Of a stretch of DNA of 64,000 nt, positions 26,005 to 35,557 are shown piece after piece. Every line of letters starts with the position of its first letter. Position 1 is the first letter of the stretch. This DNA comes from an uncultured Erythrobacter sp. (GTDB lineage: Bacteria; Pseudomonadota; Alphaproteobacteria; Sphingomonadales; Sphingomonadaceae): the NCBI GenBank assembly GCA_913055155.1, contig CAJXJR010000009.1:94089-158088 (forward strand). Direction: 5' to 3'. Position numbers and translations under genes: made by a program. Below the pieces are notes generated by a model that saw only the letters and a program-made list of their open reading frames with translations, ran no database searches and had not been told where the DNA came from.

Positions 26005-27176
26005 GCCAGCCGGAAGTTATCTCCCTGGGCTGCCGCCTCAACATCGCCGAGAGCGAGCGGATCCGCACGCTCATCAGCGGTGAGGAGAACGTCGTGGTGG
26101 TGAACAGCTGCGCGGTCACCATGGAGGCCGTGCGCCAGACCCGGCAAGCGATCCGCAAGGCCCGCCGCGCGCGCCCCGATGCGCGGTTGCTGGTCACCGG
26201 CTGCGCCGCCGATATCGAACGCGAACAGCTGGCCGCCATGCCCGAAGTCGATGGCCTGGTGCCCAACACGCAGAAACTGGATGCCCGCGCGTGGAACGTG
26301 CCTGAGCGCACGCAGCCCGTGCCGCCAAGACACACCCGCGCCTTCATCGCCGTGCAGAACGGCTGCGACCATGCCTGCACCTTCTGCGTGATCCCGCAGG
26401 GGCGCGGAGAAAGCCGCTCGCTGACCGTGGCGCAGGTGCTGCGCGAAGTGGAACGCCACCTCGACCAGGGCGCGCCCGAAGTGGTGCTGACCGGCGTCGA
26501 CGTTACCAGCTGGGGGCACGACCTGCCGGGCAAGCCACCGCTTGGCGAACTGGTAAAGGCAGTGCTCGACGAATTCCCGCAATTGCAGCGCCTGCGCATG
26601 TCATCGCTCGACGGGGTGGAGATCGACCCGCTGCTGTTCGACCTGTTCACCGGCGAACCGCGGGTGATGCCGCACCTGCACCTGTCGCTGCAGCACGGCG
26701 CGGACCTTATCCTGAAGCGCATGAAGCGCCGCCATCTGCGTCATGACGCCGTGGACTTGGTGCGGCGCCTGAAAGCCGCGCGCCCGGATATCGCCATCGG
26801 CGCAGACCTGATCGCGGGCTTCCCCACCGAAAGCGAGGAACACCATGCCGACAACTGCTCGATCATTGCCGAGCTGCCCGTCGTACACGGCCACGTGTTT
26901 CCCTATTCGCCCCGCCCCAACACGCCCGCCGCACGCATGCCGCGGCTGGACAAGGCCGTTATCAAGGCACGCGCGGCCGACCTGCGCGCCGCCGTTGCAA
27001 AGGCACGCGCCGCCTGGCTCGACAGCCTTGTGGGCGAAAGCCAGCGCGTGCTTACCGAGACCGACGGCACGGGCTATGCCGAGAACTTCGCAAGGGTGGC
27101 CGTGCCCGAAGGCACAGCGCCCGGTACGATCGTGTCCGTTACGCCCACAGCCGTAGAGGAAGGCCTGCTAAAGTGA
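26001..27176 (+). CDS. mtaB: tRNA t6A37 methylthiotransferase MtaB, 391 aa
   Basis: Radical-SAM enzyme that adds a methylthio group to t6A37 of tRNAs reading ANN codons. The order is UPF0004 domain (ISLGCRLNIAESE, then VVNSCAVT and VTGCAAD giving three cluster cysteines), the radical-SAM motif CDHACTFC, then a TRAM-like C-terminal domain. Length and the absence of MiaB-specific features favour MtaB. GTG 26001 overlaps the dapF stop, and its own stop overlaps the ftsY GTG, so dapF, mtaB and ftsY are coupled. Confidence 0.92.
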   Translation: MSQPEVISLGCRLNIAESERIRTLISGEENVVVVNSCAVTMEAVRQTRQAIRKARRARPDARLLVTGCAADIEREQLAAMPEVDGLVPNTQKLDARAWNVPERTQPVPPRHTRAFIAVQNGCDHACTFCVIPQGRGESRSLTVAQVLREVERHLDQGAPEVVLTGVDVTSWGHDLPGKPPLGELVKAVLDEFPQLQRLRMSSLDGVEIDPLLFDLFTGEPRVMPHLHLSLQHGADLILKRMKRRHLRHDAVDLVRRLKAARPDIAIGADLIAGFPTESEEHHADNCSIIAELPVVHGHVFPYSPRPNTPAARMPRLDKAVIKARAADLRAAVAKARAAWLDSLVGESQRVLTETDGTGYAENFARVAVPEGTAPGTIVSVTPTAVEEGLLK

Positions 27177-28300
27177 GCAAACCCAGCTGGACCGAAAGAC
27201 TGTTCGGCGGCTTTCGCAAGACGTCCGACCGCCTGTCCGAGAACCTTTCCGCCGCAGTCGAAACGGCAGAGCCGGTTGTCGAAGAGGAAGAGGCGCCAGA
27301 ACCGGCCGATGAACCGGCTCCGGAACCGACACCCGAGCCTGAACCCACGCCTGAGCCTGCGCCCGAGGCCGCTCCCGCGCCGTCGCCGTCGCCTGCCCCT
27401 GTTGAGGAGCCTGCGCCTGCGTCCGCTCCTGCCTCCATCGTCTCCAAGGTCGCCGGCACGATGCGCACGGCCCGGCTGGACGATGCCACGCTAGATCATA
27501 TCGAGGACGCGCTGATCGTTTCCGACCTTGGCCCCAGCGCAGCAGGCCGGATTCGTGAAAAGCTGGCCGAGAAACGCTTTGGCCTGACGATCACCGAGCG
27601 CGAACTCAAGGAAGCCGTGGCAGAGGAAATCGCCGCCATCCTGCGCCCGGTTGCCGTGCCGCTGGAAATCACCGCCTTCCCGCGTCCGCAGGTTATCCTG
27701 GTGATCGGGGTCAACGGCAGCGGCAAGACCACCACCATCGCCAAGCTGGGCCACTGGTTGCAGGAAGACGACTATGCCGTGATGCTGGCCGCCGGCGACA
27801 CCTTCCGCGCGGCGGCCATCGGCCAGTTGAAGATCTGGGCAGAGCGCCTGGGCGTGCCCATCGTGACCGGCCCGGAAGGTGGCGACCCGGCTTCCATCGT
27901 GTTCGATGCGGTTAAGAAGGCCACCGATATCGGCACCGATGCGCTTATCGTGGATACCGCCGGCCGCCTGCAGAACAAGCGCGAGCTGATGGACGAACTG
28001 GCGAAGATCCGGAAGGTGCTGGGCCGCCTCAACCCCGAGGCGCCGCACGACGTGATCCTGGTGCTGGATGCCACCAACGGCCAGAACGCCCTGTCGCAGA
28101 TCGAGATCTTCAAGGAAGTGGCCGGCGTCACCGGCCTGATCATGACCAAGCTGGATGGCACCGCGCGCGGCGGCGTGCTGGTGGCGGCGGCAGAGCAGTA
28201 CGGCCTGCCGATCCACGCCATCGGCGTGGGCGAGACGCTGGACGACCTGCGCCCGTTCGATCCTGACCTTGTGGCCCGTGTAATTGCAGGAGTGGCCTGA
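27173..28300 (+). CDS. ftsY: Signal recognition particle receptor FtsY, 375 aa
   Basis: GTPase that docks SRP-ribosome complexes at the membrane. An acidic N-terminal region has a long Pro-Glu-Pro/Ala low-complexity stretch (about residues 35-90). The NG domain follows: N bundle, G1 [52 protein letters not shown] and [12 protein letters not shown]. The low-complexity part is the acidic A region of the family. GTG 27173 overlaps the mtaB stop, and the stop overlaps the yciB ATG (TGATG). Confidence 0.95.
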   Translation: MSKPSWTERLFGGFRKTSDRLSENLSAAVETAEPVVEEEEAPEPADEPAPEPTPEPEPTPEPAPEAAPAPSPSPAPVEEPAPASAPASIVSKVAGTMRTARLDDATLDHIEDALIVSDLGPSAAGRIREKLAEKRFGLTITERELKEAVAEEIAAILRPVAVPLEITAFPRPQVILVIGVNGSGKTTTIAKLGHWLQEDDYAVMLAAGDTFRAAAIGQLKIWAERLGVPIVTGPEGGDPASIVFDAVKKATDIGTDALIVDTAGRLQNKRELMDELAKIRKVLGRLNPEAPHDVILVLDATNGQNALSQIEIFKEVAGVTGLIMTKLDGTARGGVLVAAAEQYGLPIHAIGVGETLDDLRPFDPDLVARVIAGVA

Positions 28301-28956
28301 TGGCTGATGAAACCGCCAAGCAGAAACCCAAGTCCGGCTGGCTGAACCTCGCCGTCGATTACGGCCCGCTGCTGGTCTTCTTCCTGGTCTACAAGTACTA
28401 CGCGCCCGAAAGCGCAGGCGAGGACACGGCGGGCGAGATCCTGGCGGTGATCCAGGGCACCGGCGCCTTCATCATCGCCGCCATCGCCGCGCTGGCGATC
28501 AGCAAGTGGCGGCTGGGCAAGGTCAGCCCGATGCTGTGGCTTTCCACCGCGATGATCGTGGGATTCGGTGCGCTGACGATCTATTTCCAGGACGAACGCT
28601 TCATCCAGTGGAAGCCCACAATCGTCTACGTCCTGTTCGCCGTGGTGCTGCTGGTGGGATATGCCAAGGGCAAGTCGCTGCTGAAAGTGCTGCTGGAGGC
28701 TGCATTCGAAGGCCTGTCCGACGAAGGCTGGCTGAAGCTGTCGCGCAACTGGGGGCTGTTCTTCATCGTGCTGGCCGCGCTCAACAGCGCGATGGTGTTC
28801 ATGGTCAGCTTCGAGACATGGCTGGCCGCCAAGCTGTGGTTGTTCCTGCCGCTAACCTTCCTGTTCACCTTCACCCAGGTGCCCATGCTGATGCGCCACG
28901 GACTGGCCGTGGAGGAAAAGGAAGAGGTGATCCAGGATCCGCCGCGCACCGAATAG
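28300..28956 (+). CDS. yciB: Inner membrane septation protein IspZ/YciB family, 218 aa
   Basis: Polytopic inner-membrane protein with five to six helices. NLAVDYGPLLVFFLVYKYY and LSRNWGLFFIVLAALNSAM are signatures of the family, which was linked to septation in Shigella and interacts with division and envelope proteins. The biochemical role is still unclear. The ATG shares one base with the ftsY TGA. The next gene follows 3 nt after its stop. Confidence 0.9.
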   Translation: MADETAKQKPKSGWLNLAVDYGPLLVFFLVYKYYAPESAGEDTAGEILAVIQGTGAFIIAAIAALAISKWRLGKVSPMLWLSTAMIVGFGALTIYFQDERFIQWKPTIVYVLFAVVLLVGYAKGKSLLKVLLEAAFEGLSDEGWLKLSRNWGLFFIVLAALNSAMVFMVSFETWLAAKLWLFLPLTFLFTFTQVPMLMRHGLAVEEKEEVIQDPPRTE

Positions 28957-28959
28957 CCG

Positions 28960-29367
28960 ATGGGCGCCGATAACCTTTCCGGCCAGTGGAGCGGGGAGTT
29001 TGCCTATCCCGGACAGGCAGGCCCGGTCACGCCATTCCTGGCCCTGATCGAAGACCATGGCGGGCGCGTGACCGGCACGATCGTGGAACCGAACACCATC
29101 GAAGGCGGGACGCTGGAAGCCGAACTGGTGGGCACCCACGATGGCAGTTCCATCGATTTCACCAAGACCTATGCTCCGCGCGCCTCGTCCCACTATGACA
29201 AGCCTGTCGACTACGTCGGCAGCGTGAGCGAGGACGGCGCGCTGATCCGCGGCGTGTGGAGCCTGCAAGACTGGGACGGCACTTTCGAGATGCGGCGCGA
29301 ACTGTCGCGCGAAGAGATGCTCGAACGCGAAGAGAACGTCAGGCTACCCGAAGGCGTAAAACGCTAG
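28960..29367 (+). CDS. Hypothetical protein, beta-rich, 135 aa
   Basis: No family recognised. The product starts [35 protein letters not shown]. Alternating strands with Gly turns ([41 protein letters not shown]) suggest a small beta-barrel or lipocalin-like fold. The end is charged and helical ([13 protein letters not shown]). There is no signal peptide, so it is cytosolic. It follows yciB by 3 nt in the same transcript. The 3' end overlaps the kup stop by 4 nt on the other strand. Confidence 0.75.
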   Translation: MGADNLSGQWSGEFAYPGQAGPVTPFLALIEDHGGRVTGTIVEPNTIEGGTLEAELVGTHDGSSIDFTKTYAPRASSHYDKPVDYVGSVSEDGALIRGVWSLQDWDGTFEMRRELSREEMLEREENVRLPEGVKR

Positions 29368-31256
29368 ATTTCCACCTGGCTGCCCAGTTCCACCACGCGG
29401 TTGGTGGGCAGGCGGAAGAATTCCATTGGCGTTGCCGCGTTGCGCATCATCCACGCGAACAGCTTTTCGCGCCAGACCATCATGCCCGGCTTCTCGGCAC
29501 TCAGCAGGGTCTGGCGACTGAGGAAGAAGCTGGTTTGCATCATGTCGAACTGCCCCCCGCACAGATCGTGCCGCTGGAGCGCCGTGGGCACGTCGGTTTC
29601 CTGCATGAAACCGTAATTCAGCACCACGCGGAAAAACCCGTCGCCAAGTTCCTGCACGCTGAATCGGTCTTCCTCGCCGACATAGGGCACATCGGCAATG
29701 TTGACCGTCAGCACGATCACACGTTCGTGCAGCACCTTGTTGTGCTTGATGTTGTGCAACAGCGCAGAGGGCGTGCCCTTGCTGCCCGAATTCATGAAGA
29801 TCGCCGTACCAGGCACGCGCGCGGTGCTGCCGCGGGCGGACTTGGCGAAGATATCCAGCGGCAGGCCCGCTTCGGTCATGCGCTGACGCATCAGCGCGCG
29901 CCCCTTCGACCATGTGGTGAGCAGGGTGAAGGCCATCGCACCCACCAGCAGCGGGAACCAGCCACCATCGGGCACCTTGGTCAGGTTGGCGGCGAAGTAG
30001 GCGCCGTCCACGATCAGGAAGGTCAGCACGACCGGCGCGGCCACCCACCAGCGCCATTTCCACACGCCCACCAGCAGCGCGGCCATCAGCAAGGTGTCGA
30101 TCGTCATCGCGCCGGTCACCGCGATGCCGTACGCGCTGGCAAGGTTCGACGAATTCTGGAAGGTCAGCACCAGCAGGATCACCGCGCACATAAGCGCCCA
30201 GTTGATGACCGGGATATAGATCTGGCCATGGTGTTCATCGCTGGTGTGGCGGATCGACAGGCGCGGCACGAAGCCCAGCTGGATCGCCTGGTGGGTGATG
30301 GAAAACGCGCCCGAGATCACCGCCTGGCTGGCGATGAAGGTGGCGCAGGTGGCCAGGATCACCAGCGGCAGGCGATAGGCTTCCGGCGCAAGGAAGAAGA
30401 ACGGACTCATGATCGCCTCTTCCGCTGCGGCATCGGGAAGGCCCAGGATCATGGCGCCCTGGCCGAAGTAGTTGATCACCAGGCACGGCATGACAAAGCC
30501 GAACCACGACAGCTTCATCGGCCCGCGCCCGAAATGGCCCATGTCGGAATAAAGCGCCTCTGCCCCCGTCACGGCCAGTACCACCGAGCCAAGCGCGAGG
30601 AAGGCGAACCACTTGTCGGTGAGGAAGAACTGGATCGCGTACCACGGGTTCAGCGCCCAGAGGATTTCCGGCGTGTTGAACAGCTGGACCACCCCCAGCA
30701 GGGCGATGGTGCTGAAATAGAGGATCATCACCGGCGCGAACATCGCCCCCACCTTGGCCGTACCGCGCCTTTGCAGCACGAACAGGCCGATCAGCAGGCC
30801 AAGGGCAATGGGAATGACGAAGGGGTCTAGGTCGTGGTTCACGACCGTCAAGCCTTCCACCGCGGAAAGCACGGAAATGGCCGGCGTAATCATCGAGTCG
30901 CCGTAGAACAAAGCCGTGGCGGCCACGCCCAGCAGCACCACCAGCCAGCTGGAACCGGTCTTGCCCATGCTGCGCGACAGCAGGGCAACCAGCGCCAGGC
31001 TGCCGCCCTGCCCGTTGTTGTCGGCCCGCATCAGGATGGTGACATACTGGATCGCCACCACCAGCGTCATCGACCAGAAGATCAGGCTGACCACGCCCAG
31101 GATGTGCAGGTCGTCGATCGGCAGGCTGTGCGCGCCGCGAAAGGTCTCGCGGAAGGCATATAGCGGCGACGTACCGATATCGCCGAAGACGATGCCAATG
31201 GCACCGGCGGCGAGTTTCAGCTTGGCAGAACTCCGGTCTGGTCCGGTTGCGCTCAT
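29364..31256 (-). CDS. kup: Low-affinity potassium uptake protein Kup, 630 aa
   Basis: Potassium/proton symporter of the KUP/HAK/KT family. The signature [17 protein letters not shown] opens helix 1, and about 12 helices follow up to residue 450. The conserved [18 protein letters not shown] block and the cytosolic C-terminal domain are present. Length matches the family. ATG 31256. It is followed on the opposite strand by the end of the small hypothetical gene. It is transcribed in the same direction as the ccm genes, 91 nt after ccmI. Confidence 0.96.
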   Translation of the reverse strand: MSATGPDRSSAKLKLAAGAIGIVFGDIGTSPLYAFRETFRGAHSLPIDDLHILGVVSLIFWSMTLVVAIQYVTILMRADNNGQGGSLALVALLSRSMGKTGSSWLVVLLGVAATALFYGDSMITPAISVLSAVEGLTVVNHDLDPFVIPIALGLLIGLFVLQRRGTAKVGAMFAPVMILYFSTIALLGVVQLFNTPEILWALNPWYAIQFFLTDKWFAFLALGSVVLAVTGAEALYSDMGHFGRGPMKLSWFGFVMPCLVINYFGQGAMILGLPDAAAEEAIMSPFFFLAPEAYRLPLVILATCATFIASQAVISGAFSITHQAIQLGFVPRLSIRHTSDEHHGQIYIPVINWALMCAVILLVLTFQNSSNLASAYGIAVTGAMTIDTLLMAALLVGVWKWRWWVAAPVVLTFLIVDGAYFAANLTKVPDGGWFPLLVGAMAFTLLTTWSKGRALMRQRMTEAGLPLDIFAKSARGSTARVPGTAIFMNSGSKGTPSALLHNIKHNKVLHERVIVLTVNIADVPYVGEEDRFSVQELGDGFFRVVLNYGFMQETDVPTALQRHDLCGGQFDMMQTSFFLSRQTLLSAEKPGMMVWREKLFAWMMRNAATPMEFFRLPTNRVVELGSQVEI

Positions 31257-31347
31257 ATGGATTTGCAGCCCACGTGGCCCGTATCGAACGGCGAAGCGGG
31301 CGCGTTAGCAGCACTGGAGCCCTGCCGCAACATGATGCGGTGCAGCA

Positions 31348-32037
31348 TTACTCCCCGTCTTCCGCGGGGGCTCCCTCCGGCGAAGGTGCTGCTATCGGTG
31401 GCTGGCCTGCCTGCATGGCCCCCAGCATGGCATCGAGTCGCGCCAGGCGATCTTCCATCCCGGCCCTGCCCTCGGCATCCTCGGGCGCACCTTCCAGCGT
31501 TTCGCGCCAGACCTGCCGCGCTTCCATCAACCGACCCTGCCGCACCAGCGACACGCCGAGGAAGTAACCCGGGGCAAGGTTATCGGGCTTCACCGCCGAA
31601 GCGCGCTGGAAGGCATAGAGCGAAGCCTGCGACAGCGCCCCGTCGGCGTGCTCTGTCAGGGCGATGGCCTGTGCCAGCCACGCTTCGAAATCCTGCGGAT
31701 CCTGCCGGGTAACGCCTTCCAGCATCTGCGCTGCCTCGGCATAGCGGCCGCGGCGCGCCATGGCGTCGGACACAACCAGCATTTCGCTGGCCGAGCGATC
31801 GCCTTGCGAGACGAATTCGCGCCGCGCCTCGACCACGTCGAATTCCTGCTCGCTGGCAGCTTCTACGGCTGCTTTCGGCGCGGAAGGCAGTTCGGGGCTG
31901 GCCTGCAAGGCATAGCCGGCAAGACCAAAACCGAGCGCGGCGGCCAGGCTGGTCCACAGGCCTTTCGCCAGGCGAAAACCAAAGGCGGCGATGGCGAAAG
32001 TGACAATCGCAAGGCCGATTACGGCAATCCAGGTCAT
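31348..32037 (-). CDS. ccmI: Cytochrome c maturation TPR protein, CcmI-like, 229 aa
   Basis: Two N-terminal membrane helices (residues 5-20 and 28-46) are followed by periplasmic TPR-like repeats (ARRGRYAEAAQMLEGVTRQDPQDFEAWLAQA and KPDNLAPGYFLGVSLVRQGRLMEARQVW). This corresponds to the CcmI/CycH apocytochrome chaperone, but the protein is shorter than typical CcmI of alphaproteobacteria. The assignment rests on position: the start overlaps ccmH as ATGA and it ends the ccm operon. The C-terminal Pro/Ala tail is low complexity. Confidence 0.8.
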   Translation of the reverse strand: MTWIAVIGLAIVTFAIAAFGFRLAKGLWTSLAAALGFGLAGYALQASPELPSAPKAAVEAASEQEFDVVEARREFVSQGDRSASEMLVVSDAMARRGRYAEAAQMLEGVTRQDPQDFEAWLAQAIALTEHADGALSQASLYAFQRASAVKPDNLAPGYFLGVSLVRQGRLMEARQVWRETLEGAPEDAEGRAGMEDRLARLDAMLGAMQAGQPPIAAPSPEGAPAEDGE

Positions 32038-32471
32038 GCGGGCTCCTCACCTTCGTCTTCGACGGACCCACGCTTGCCCACCCGGCGCAGCAACACCGTG
32101 CCTGCCAGCAGCAGCAGCACGATGGGGATCACGAACAGCGGCCAGGTGGTGGCGCTGACCTGCGGTTCGTAACTGACATAGTCGCCATAACGCGACACCA
32201 GCCAGGCGCGGATCTCGTCCGGGCTTTCCCCCGCGGCAAGGCGCGTGCGAACCTGGTGGCGCATGTCGCCCGCCATCGGTGCATCGCTGTCGGCGATCGA
32301 CTGGCTCTGGCACTTTAGGCAGCGCAGCGTCAGCATCAGTTCGCGCGCCTGCTCCTCCAGCTCCGGATCGTCCAGCTGGGTATAGGCATAGGGCGCCGGC
32401 GGCATGCGATCCTGCGCGGTGGCAGGCTGCACCAGCATCAGCGCGGCCAGCAGGGGAAGCAGCCAGCGCAT
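32034..32471 (-). CDS. ccmH: Cytochrome c maturation protein CcmH (CycL), 145 aa
   Basis: Periplasmic thiol-redox subunit of the heme lyase. A signal-type helix at the N-terminus precedes the hallmark LRCLKCQSQSIADSDAPMA, whose two cysteines reduce or resolve apocytochrome disulfides. A C-terminal membrane helix (WPLFVIPIVLLLLAGTVLL) anchors it. The ATG shares one base with the ccmG stop (TGATG), and the stop overlaps ccmI. Confidence 0.95.
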   Translation of the reverse strand: MRWLLPLLAALMLVQPATAQDRMPPAPYAYTQLDDPELEEQARELMLTLRCLKCQSQSIADSDAPMAGDMRHQVRTRLAAGESPDEIRAWLVSRYGDYVSYEPQVSATTWPLFVIPIVLLLLAGTVLLRRVGKRGSVEDEGEEPA

Positions 32472-33007
32472 CAGCCGCCCGCCTTGCGCAGCTCTTCCAG
32501 CAGCGTCGGCACGTCGCGGTCGCGAATGTCGCCGATATGCTGGTAGGTGATGGTGCCACTGCCATCGATCACGAAAGTTTCCGGCACGCCGGAAGAGCCG
32601 ATCGACAGCTGCACTTCCGAAATGTCGTCACGCCCGATGCGGCTGAAGGGATTGCCGTAGATCGCCAGGAAGCGCTGCACGTCCTCGGGCCGGTCGCGGA
32701 TGGCAACGCCGACGATATTCGCCCCTCTACGCTCCAGCGCAGCCAGCTGCGGCGCCTCTGCCGCACAAGGAATGCACCAGCTGGCAAAGATATTGAGCAG
32801 CTTGGGCGTGCCGTCTGCCAGGTCCGCGCGCGAGAGGCCGGGGCGATCCTGCACTGCAGGCGGCAGTTCGAAATCGGGCATCGGCTCGCCCACCATGGCC
32901 GATTCGACGAATTCATCCTTGGGCTGGGTCAGCTGGTAAGCGAACAGGCCGAACAGCGCGGCGGCAAGGCCGACGATGATCCACAGGCTGTAACGAAGGC
33001 GTTTCAT
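32471..33007 (-). CDS. ccmG: Thiol:disulfide interchange protein CcmG/DsbE, 178 aa
   Basis: Membrane-anchored periplasmic thioredoxin-like protein that reduces apocytochrome c heme-binding cysteines. N-terminal helix RLRYSLWIIVGLAAALFGLFAY, then the thioredoxin fold with WCIPC at the active site (in IFASWCIPCAAEAPQL) and the cis-Pro segment GVPETFVID. ATG 33007 overlaps the ccmF stop (ATGA); a longer upstream extension has no coding merit. Confidence 0.95.
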   Translation of the reverse strand: MKRLRYSLWIIVGLAAALFGLFAYQLTQPKDEFVESAMVGEPMPDFELPPAVQDRPGLSRADLADGTPKLLNIFASWCIPCAAEAPQLAALERRGANIVGVAIRDRPEDVQRFLAIYGNPFSRIGRDDISEVQLSIGSSGVPETFVIDGSGTITYQHIGDIRDRDVPTLLEELRKAGG

Positions 33008-34962
33008 GCTGATGCCAGCTCCGCTTCCTCGGTGCGCATGGCTTCCTCGCGCTGCTCTGCCTTGCGGCGGCGCAGGTCGCTGACCACGCGCCCGACCAGC
33101 GCCAGGCAGCCGCCCAGCGCGATCAGCAAGCCGCCGTACCAGATCCAGGTGACAAACGGCTTCCACCACAGCCGCAGCTGCCAGCGGCCGTCCTCGGCCA
33201 TGTTGCCCAGCGCGACGTAAAGCTGGCCATTCCAGCGGGTCACCAGCGCCACTTCGCTGGTTTCACCGGGAGGTGCCCAGAAACTGCGCGCCTGCGGCAA
33301 GGTCTCGGTCTGCTCGCCGCCCTGGTATGAAACGAAGATGTCGCCCTGCATGGCCGTCCAGTTCGGGCCGGCAACGGGGCTGACAGAAGCCAGCGTGGCT
33401 TCCCACGGTCCGACTTCCACGGTGTCACCGGGGCTGACGGCAACCAGCCGTTCCTTCTGGAACGCGGTGTCTGCGGCTACGCCGAACAGCGCCAGCGCGA
33501 CGCCGAAGTGGGCAATGCACATGCCCCATACGGCCAATGGCACACGGCGGATGGCACGGCCCTTCAAGGGCAGGAAGCTGGCCACGGCAACGCCAATGGA
33601 AAGGCCCATGCCCAGCAGCGAAAGCACGCTGGTATCGAAGAACACCAGCACCACCGCCAGCGCCACCAGGCTGGCCACGCCAATCGCAATGACCGGCCAC
33701 TTGATCCGCGCGAAGTTATCGGTGCGCCAGCGCAGCAGCGGGCCAACAGCCAGCACCACCAGCATGGGCAGGAAGAAGATCGCGCTGACCGGGTTGAAAT
33801 ACGGCGGACCGACCGACACCCGCACGTCGAACGCCTCTGTCAGCAGCGGGTAGAGCGTGCCCAGCAAGACGATGCCGAGGATCGCCGAGAGCGCCACGTT
33901 GTTGACTACCAGCGCACCTTCGCGGCTTAGCAGGGCAAACCGCTGGCCTTCGGCAATGGTATTGGCGCGCATGGCGAACACGACCAGAGCGCCGCCGATA
34001 TACAGCGCCAACAGCGCCAGGATGAAGCTGCCGCGTTCGGGATCGACGGCAAAGGCATGGACCGAGGTGAGAATGCCCGAGCGCACCAGGAAAGTGCCGA
34101 CCATGCTCATGGAAAATGCCACCACGCCCAGCATGATCGTCCAGGTCCGCAGGGCATCGCGCGCCGCCAGCACGCTGGCCGAATGCAACAAGGCGGTGGC
34201 CGCCAGCCATGGCATCAGCGATGCGTTCTCCACCGGGTCCCAGAACCACCATCCACCCCAGCCAAGCTCGTAGTAAGCCCAGTAGGAACCGGCAGTGATG
34301 CCGATGGTGAGGAAAATCCACGATCCCAGCACCCAGGGGCGCATCACGCGGGCAAATTCGGGCGTCACCTGCCGCGTCAGCAACGCGCCCAGCGCGAAGC
34401 TGAAGGCCACCGACAGCCCGACGTAGCCGATATACAGCGTGGGCGGGTGGAAGGAGACGCCCATGTCCTGCAACAGCGGGTTCAGGCCATTGCCATCGGC
34501 AGGAACCGGCGAAAGCCGCTCGAACGGATTGGATGCCAACAGGATGAAAAGGTAGAAGCCAAGGCCCACGAAGGCCTGCGTGCCCAGCGTCGCCATCATG
34601 GTCTTTTCGGGCAGGCGACGCTCGATAAAGGCGATCAGGCCGCCTGCCAGGGCCATCACCGTGATCCACAGCAGCATGGAACCTTCGTGGTTGGCCCATG
34701 CACCCGAAAGCTTGAAGGCAAGCGGCTTCATCGAGTGGGAATTGGCAGCCACCAGCTTCACCGAAAGGTCGGTAACGGCAAACAGATAGACCAGCGCCAG
34801 GAAGGATACGCCGCACAGCACGCCTTGCATCACCGCAGCCGGACGCACCAGCGCAGTCAGCTCGTTGTTCTCGTCACGCGCGCCAAGGAAGCCGCCGAGC
34901 AGCTCCAGGACGGCAAGCGCTGCGGCAAGCCACAGGGCGGCAAGGCCGATTTCTGCGATCAT
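33004..34962 (-). CDS. ccmF: Heme lyase subunit CcmF, 652 aa
   Basis: Large polytopic protein of the cytochrome c heme lyase. The WWD heme-handling motif is clear: WGGWWFWDPVENASLMPWL at about residues 231-249. SHSMKPLAFKLSGAWANHEGSMLLW and FLVRSGILTSVHAFA are further conserved blocks. It has about 14-15 membrane helices, and its periplasmic loops hold conserved His. Start and stop overlap ccmE and ccmG by ATGA. Heme from CcmE is passed to apocytochrome c here. Confidence 0.96.
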   Translation of the reverse strand: MIAEIGLAALWLAAALAVLELLGGFLGARDENNELTALVRPAAVMQGVLCGVSFLALVYLFAVTDLSVKLVAANSHSMKPLAFKLSGAWANHEGSMLLWITVMALAGGLIAFIERRLPEKTMMATLGTQAFVGLGFYLFILLASNPFERLSPVPADGNGLNPLLQDMGVSFHPPTLYIGYVGLSVAFSFALGALLTRQVTPEFARVMRPWVLGSWIFLTIGITAGSYWAYYELGWGGWWFWDPVENASLMPWLAATALLHSASVLAARDALRTWTIMLGVVAFSMSMVGTFLVRSGILTSVHAFAVDPERGSFILALLALYIGGALVVFAMRANTIAEGQRFALLSREGALVVNNVALSAILGIVLLGTLYPLLTEAFDVRVSVGPPYFNPVSAIFFLPMLVVLAVGPLLRWRTDNFARIKWPVIAIGVASLVALAVVLVFFDTSVLSLLGMGLSIGVAVASFLPLKGRAIRRVPLAVWGMCIAHFGVALALFGVAADTAFQKERLVAVSPGDTVEVGPWEATLASVSPVAGPNWTAMQGDIFVSYQGGEQTETLPQARSFWAPPGETSEVALVTRWNGQLYVALGNMAEDGRWQLRLWWKPFVTWIWYGGLLIALGGCLALVGRVVSDLRRRKAEQREEAMRTEEAELASA

Positions 34963-35420
34963 TCGACGGTCTCTTGCAGTTCCTCGCGCAGTTCTGCGCT
35001 GGTCATGCCTTCGAGCTCGCGCGGCATGTAGTTCTCGTCATGCTTGGCCAGCAGGTTGTCGGCGATGAACACGCCGTTTGCATTCATGCTGCCTTCGGCG
35101 ACCACGCCCGACCCTTCTACGAACAGCGAAGGCACGATACCGGAATAGCTGACGGGCACGCGTGCCTGGCCATCCTGCACCACGAACTGCACGGTCACGC
35201 CGTCGGCAGCCGTGGTGATGGAGCCGTTCTCCACCATGCCGCCAAGGCGGATGGCCTGGCCCGGCGCAGGGGGATCGGCAGCGATATCGGCGGGCACGTA
35301 GAAATAGCTCGCCTGGTCACGCAGTGCCAGCGCGGCCAGCAGGCCGGCGCCCACCAGCGCCACCAGCGCGACGACGACCAGCACCAGTCGCTGGTGCTTG
35401 GGTTTCAGGCCAGACATCAT
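34959..35420 (-). CDS. ccmE: Heme chaperone CcmE, 153 aa
   Basis: Periplasmic, single-anchor heme chaperone. Residues 10-33 form the anchor (RLVLVVVALVALVGAGLLAALAL) and an OB-fold body follows. The covalent heme-binding His is in AKHDENYMP near residue 127, with the conserved Tyr. C-terminal helix MTSAELREELQE is not part of the core. It overlaps ccmD (ATGA) upstream and ccmF downstream. Confidence 0.95.
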   Translation of the reverse strand: MMSGLKPKHQRLVLVVVALVALVGAGLLAALALRDQASYFYVPADIAADPPAPGQAIRLGGMVENGSITTAADGVTVQFVVQDGQARVPVSYSGIVPSLFVEGSGVVAEGSMNANGVFIADNLLAKHDENYMPRELEGMTSAELREELQETVE

Positions 35421-35557
35421 TTCCTACGCGTCTCCTCACGCCGTTTCTCGGCCCGGCGCATGGCCAGCCAGCTCGTGATCACCAGCGCCAGCGTGCCGAC
35501 GAAGGTGATGCCAAGCGCGGCATAGACGAACAGCCACTCGTCCAGTGCTTCCCTCAT
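35417..35557 (-). CDS. ccmD: Heme exporter-associated protein CcmD, 46 aa
   Basis: Short single-pass membrane protein: MREALDEWLFVYAALGITF leads into a hydrophobic helix, then a basic tail (AMRRAEKRREETRRK). CcmD stabilises the CcmABC-CcmE complex and is usually this size. ATG 35557 overlaps the ccmC stop and gives a product like the family; upstream extension is only open frame. The stop overlaps ccmE. Confidence 0.9.
   Translation of the reverse strand: MREALDEWLFVYAALGITFVGTLALVITSWLAMRRAEKRREETRRK

Noticed and set aside
27276..27430. Pro-Glu tandem triplets in ftsY taken as a repeat array
   Set aside because: They are low-complexity coding sequence of the acidic A region; there is no CRISPR-like repeat and spacer structure.
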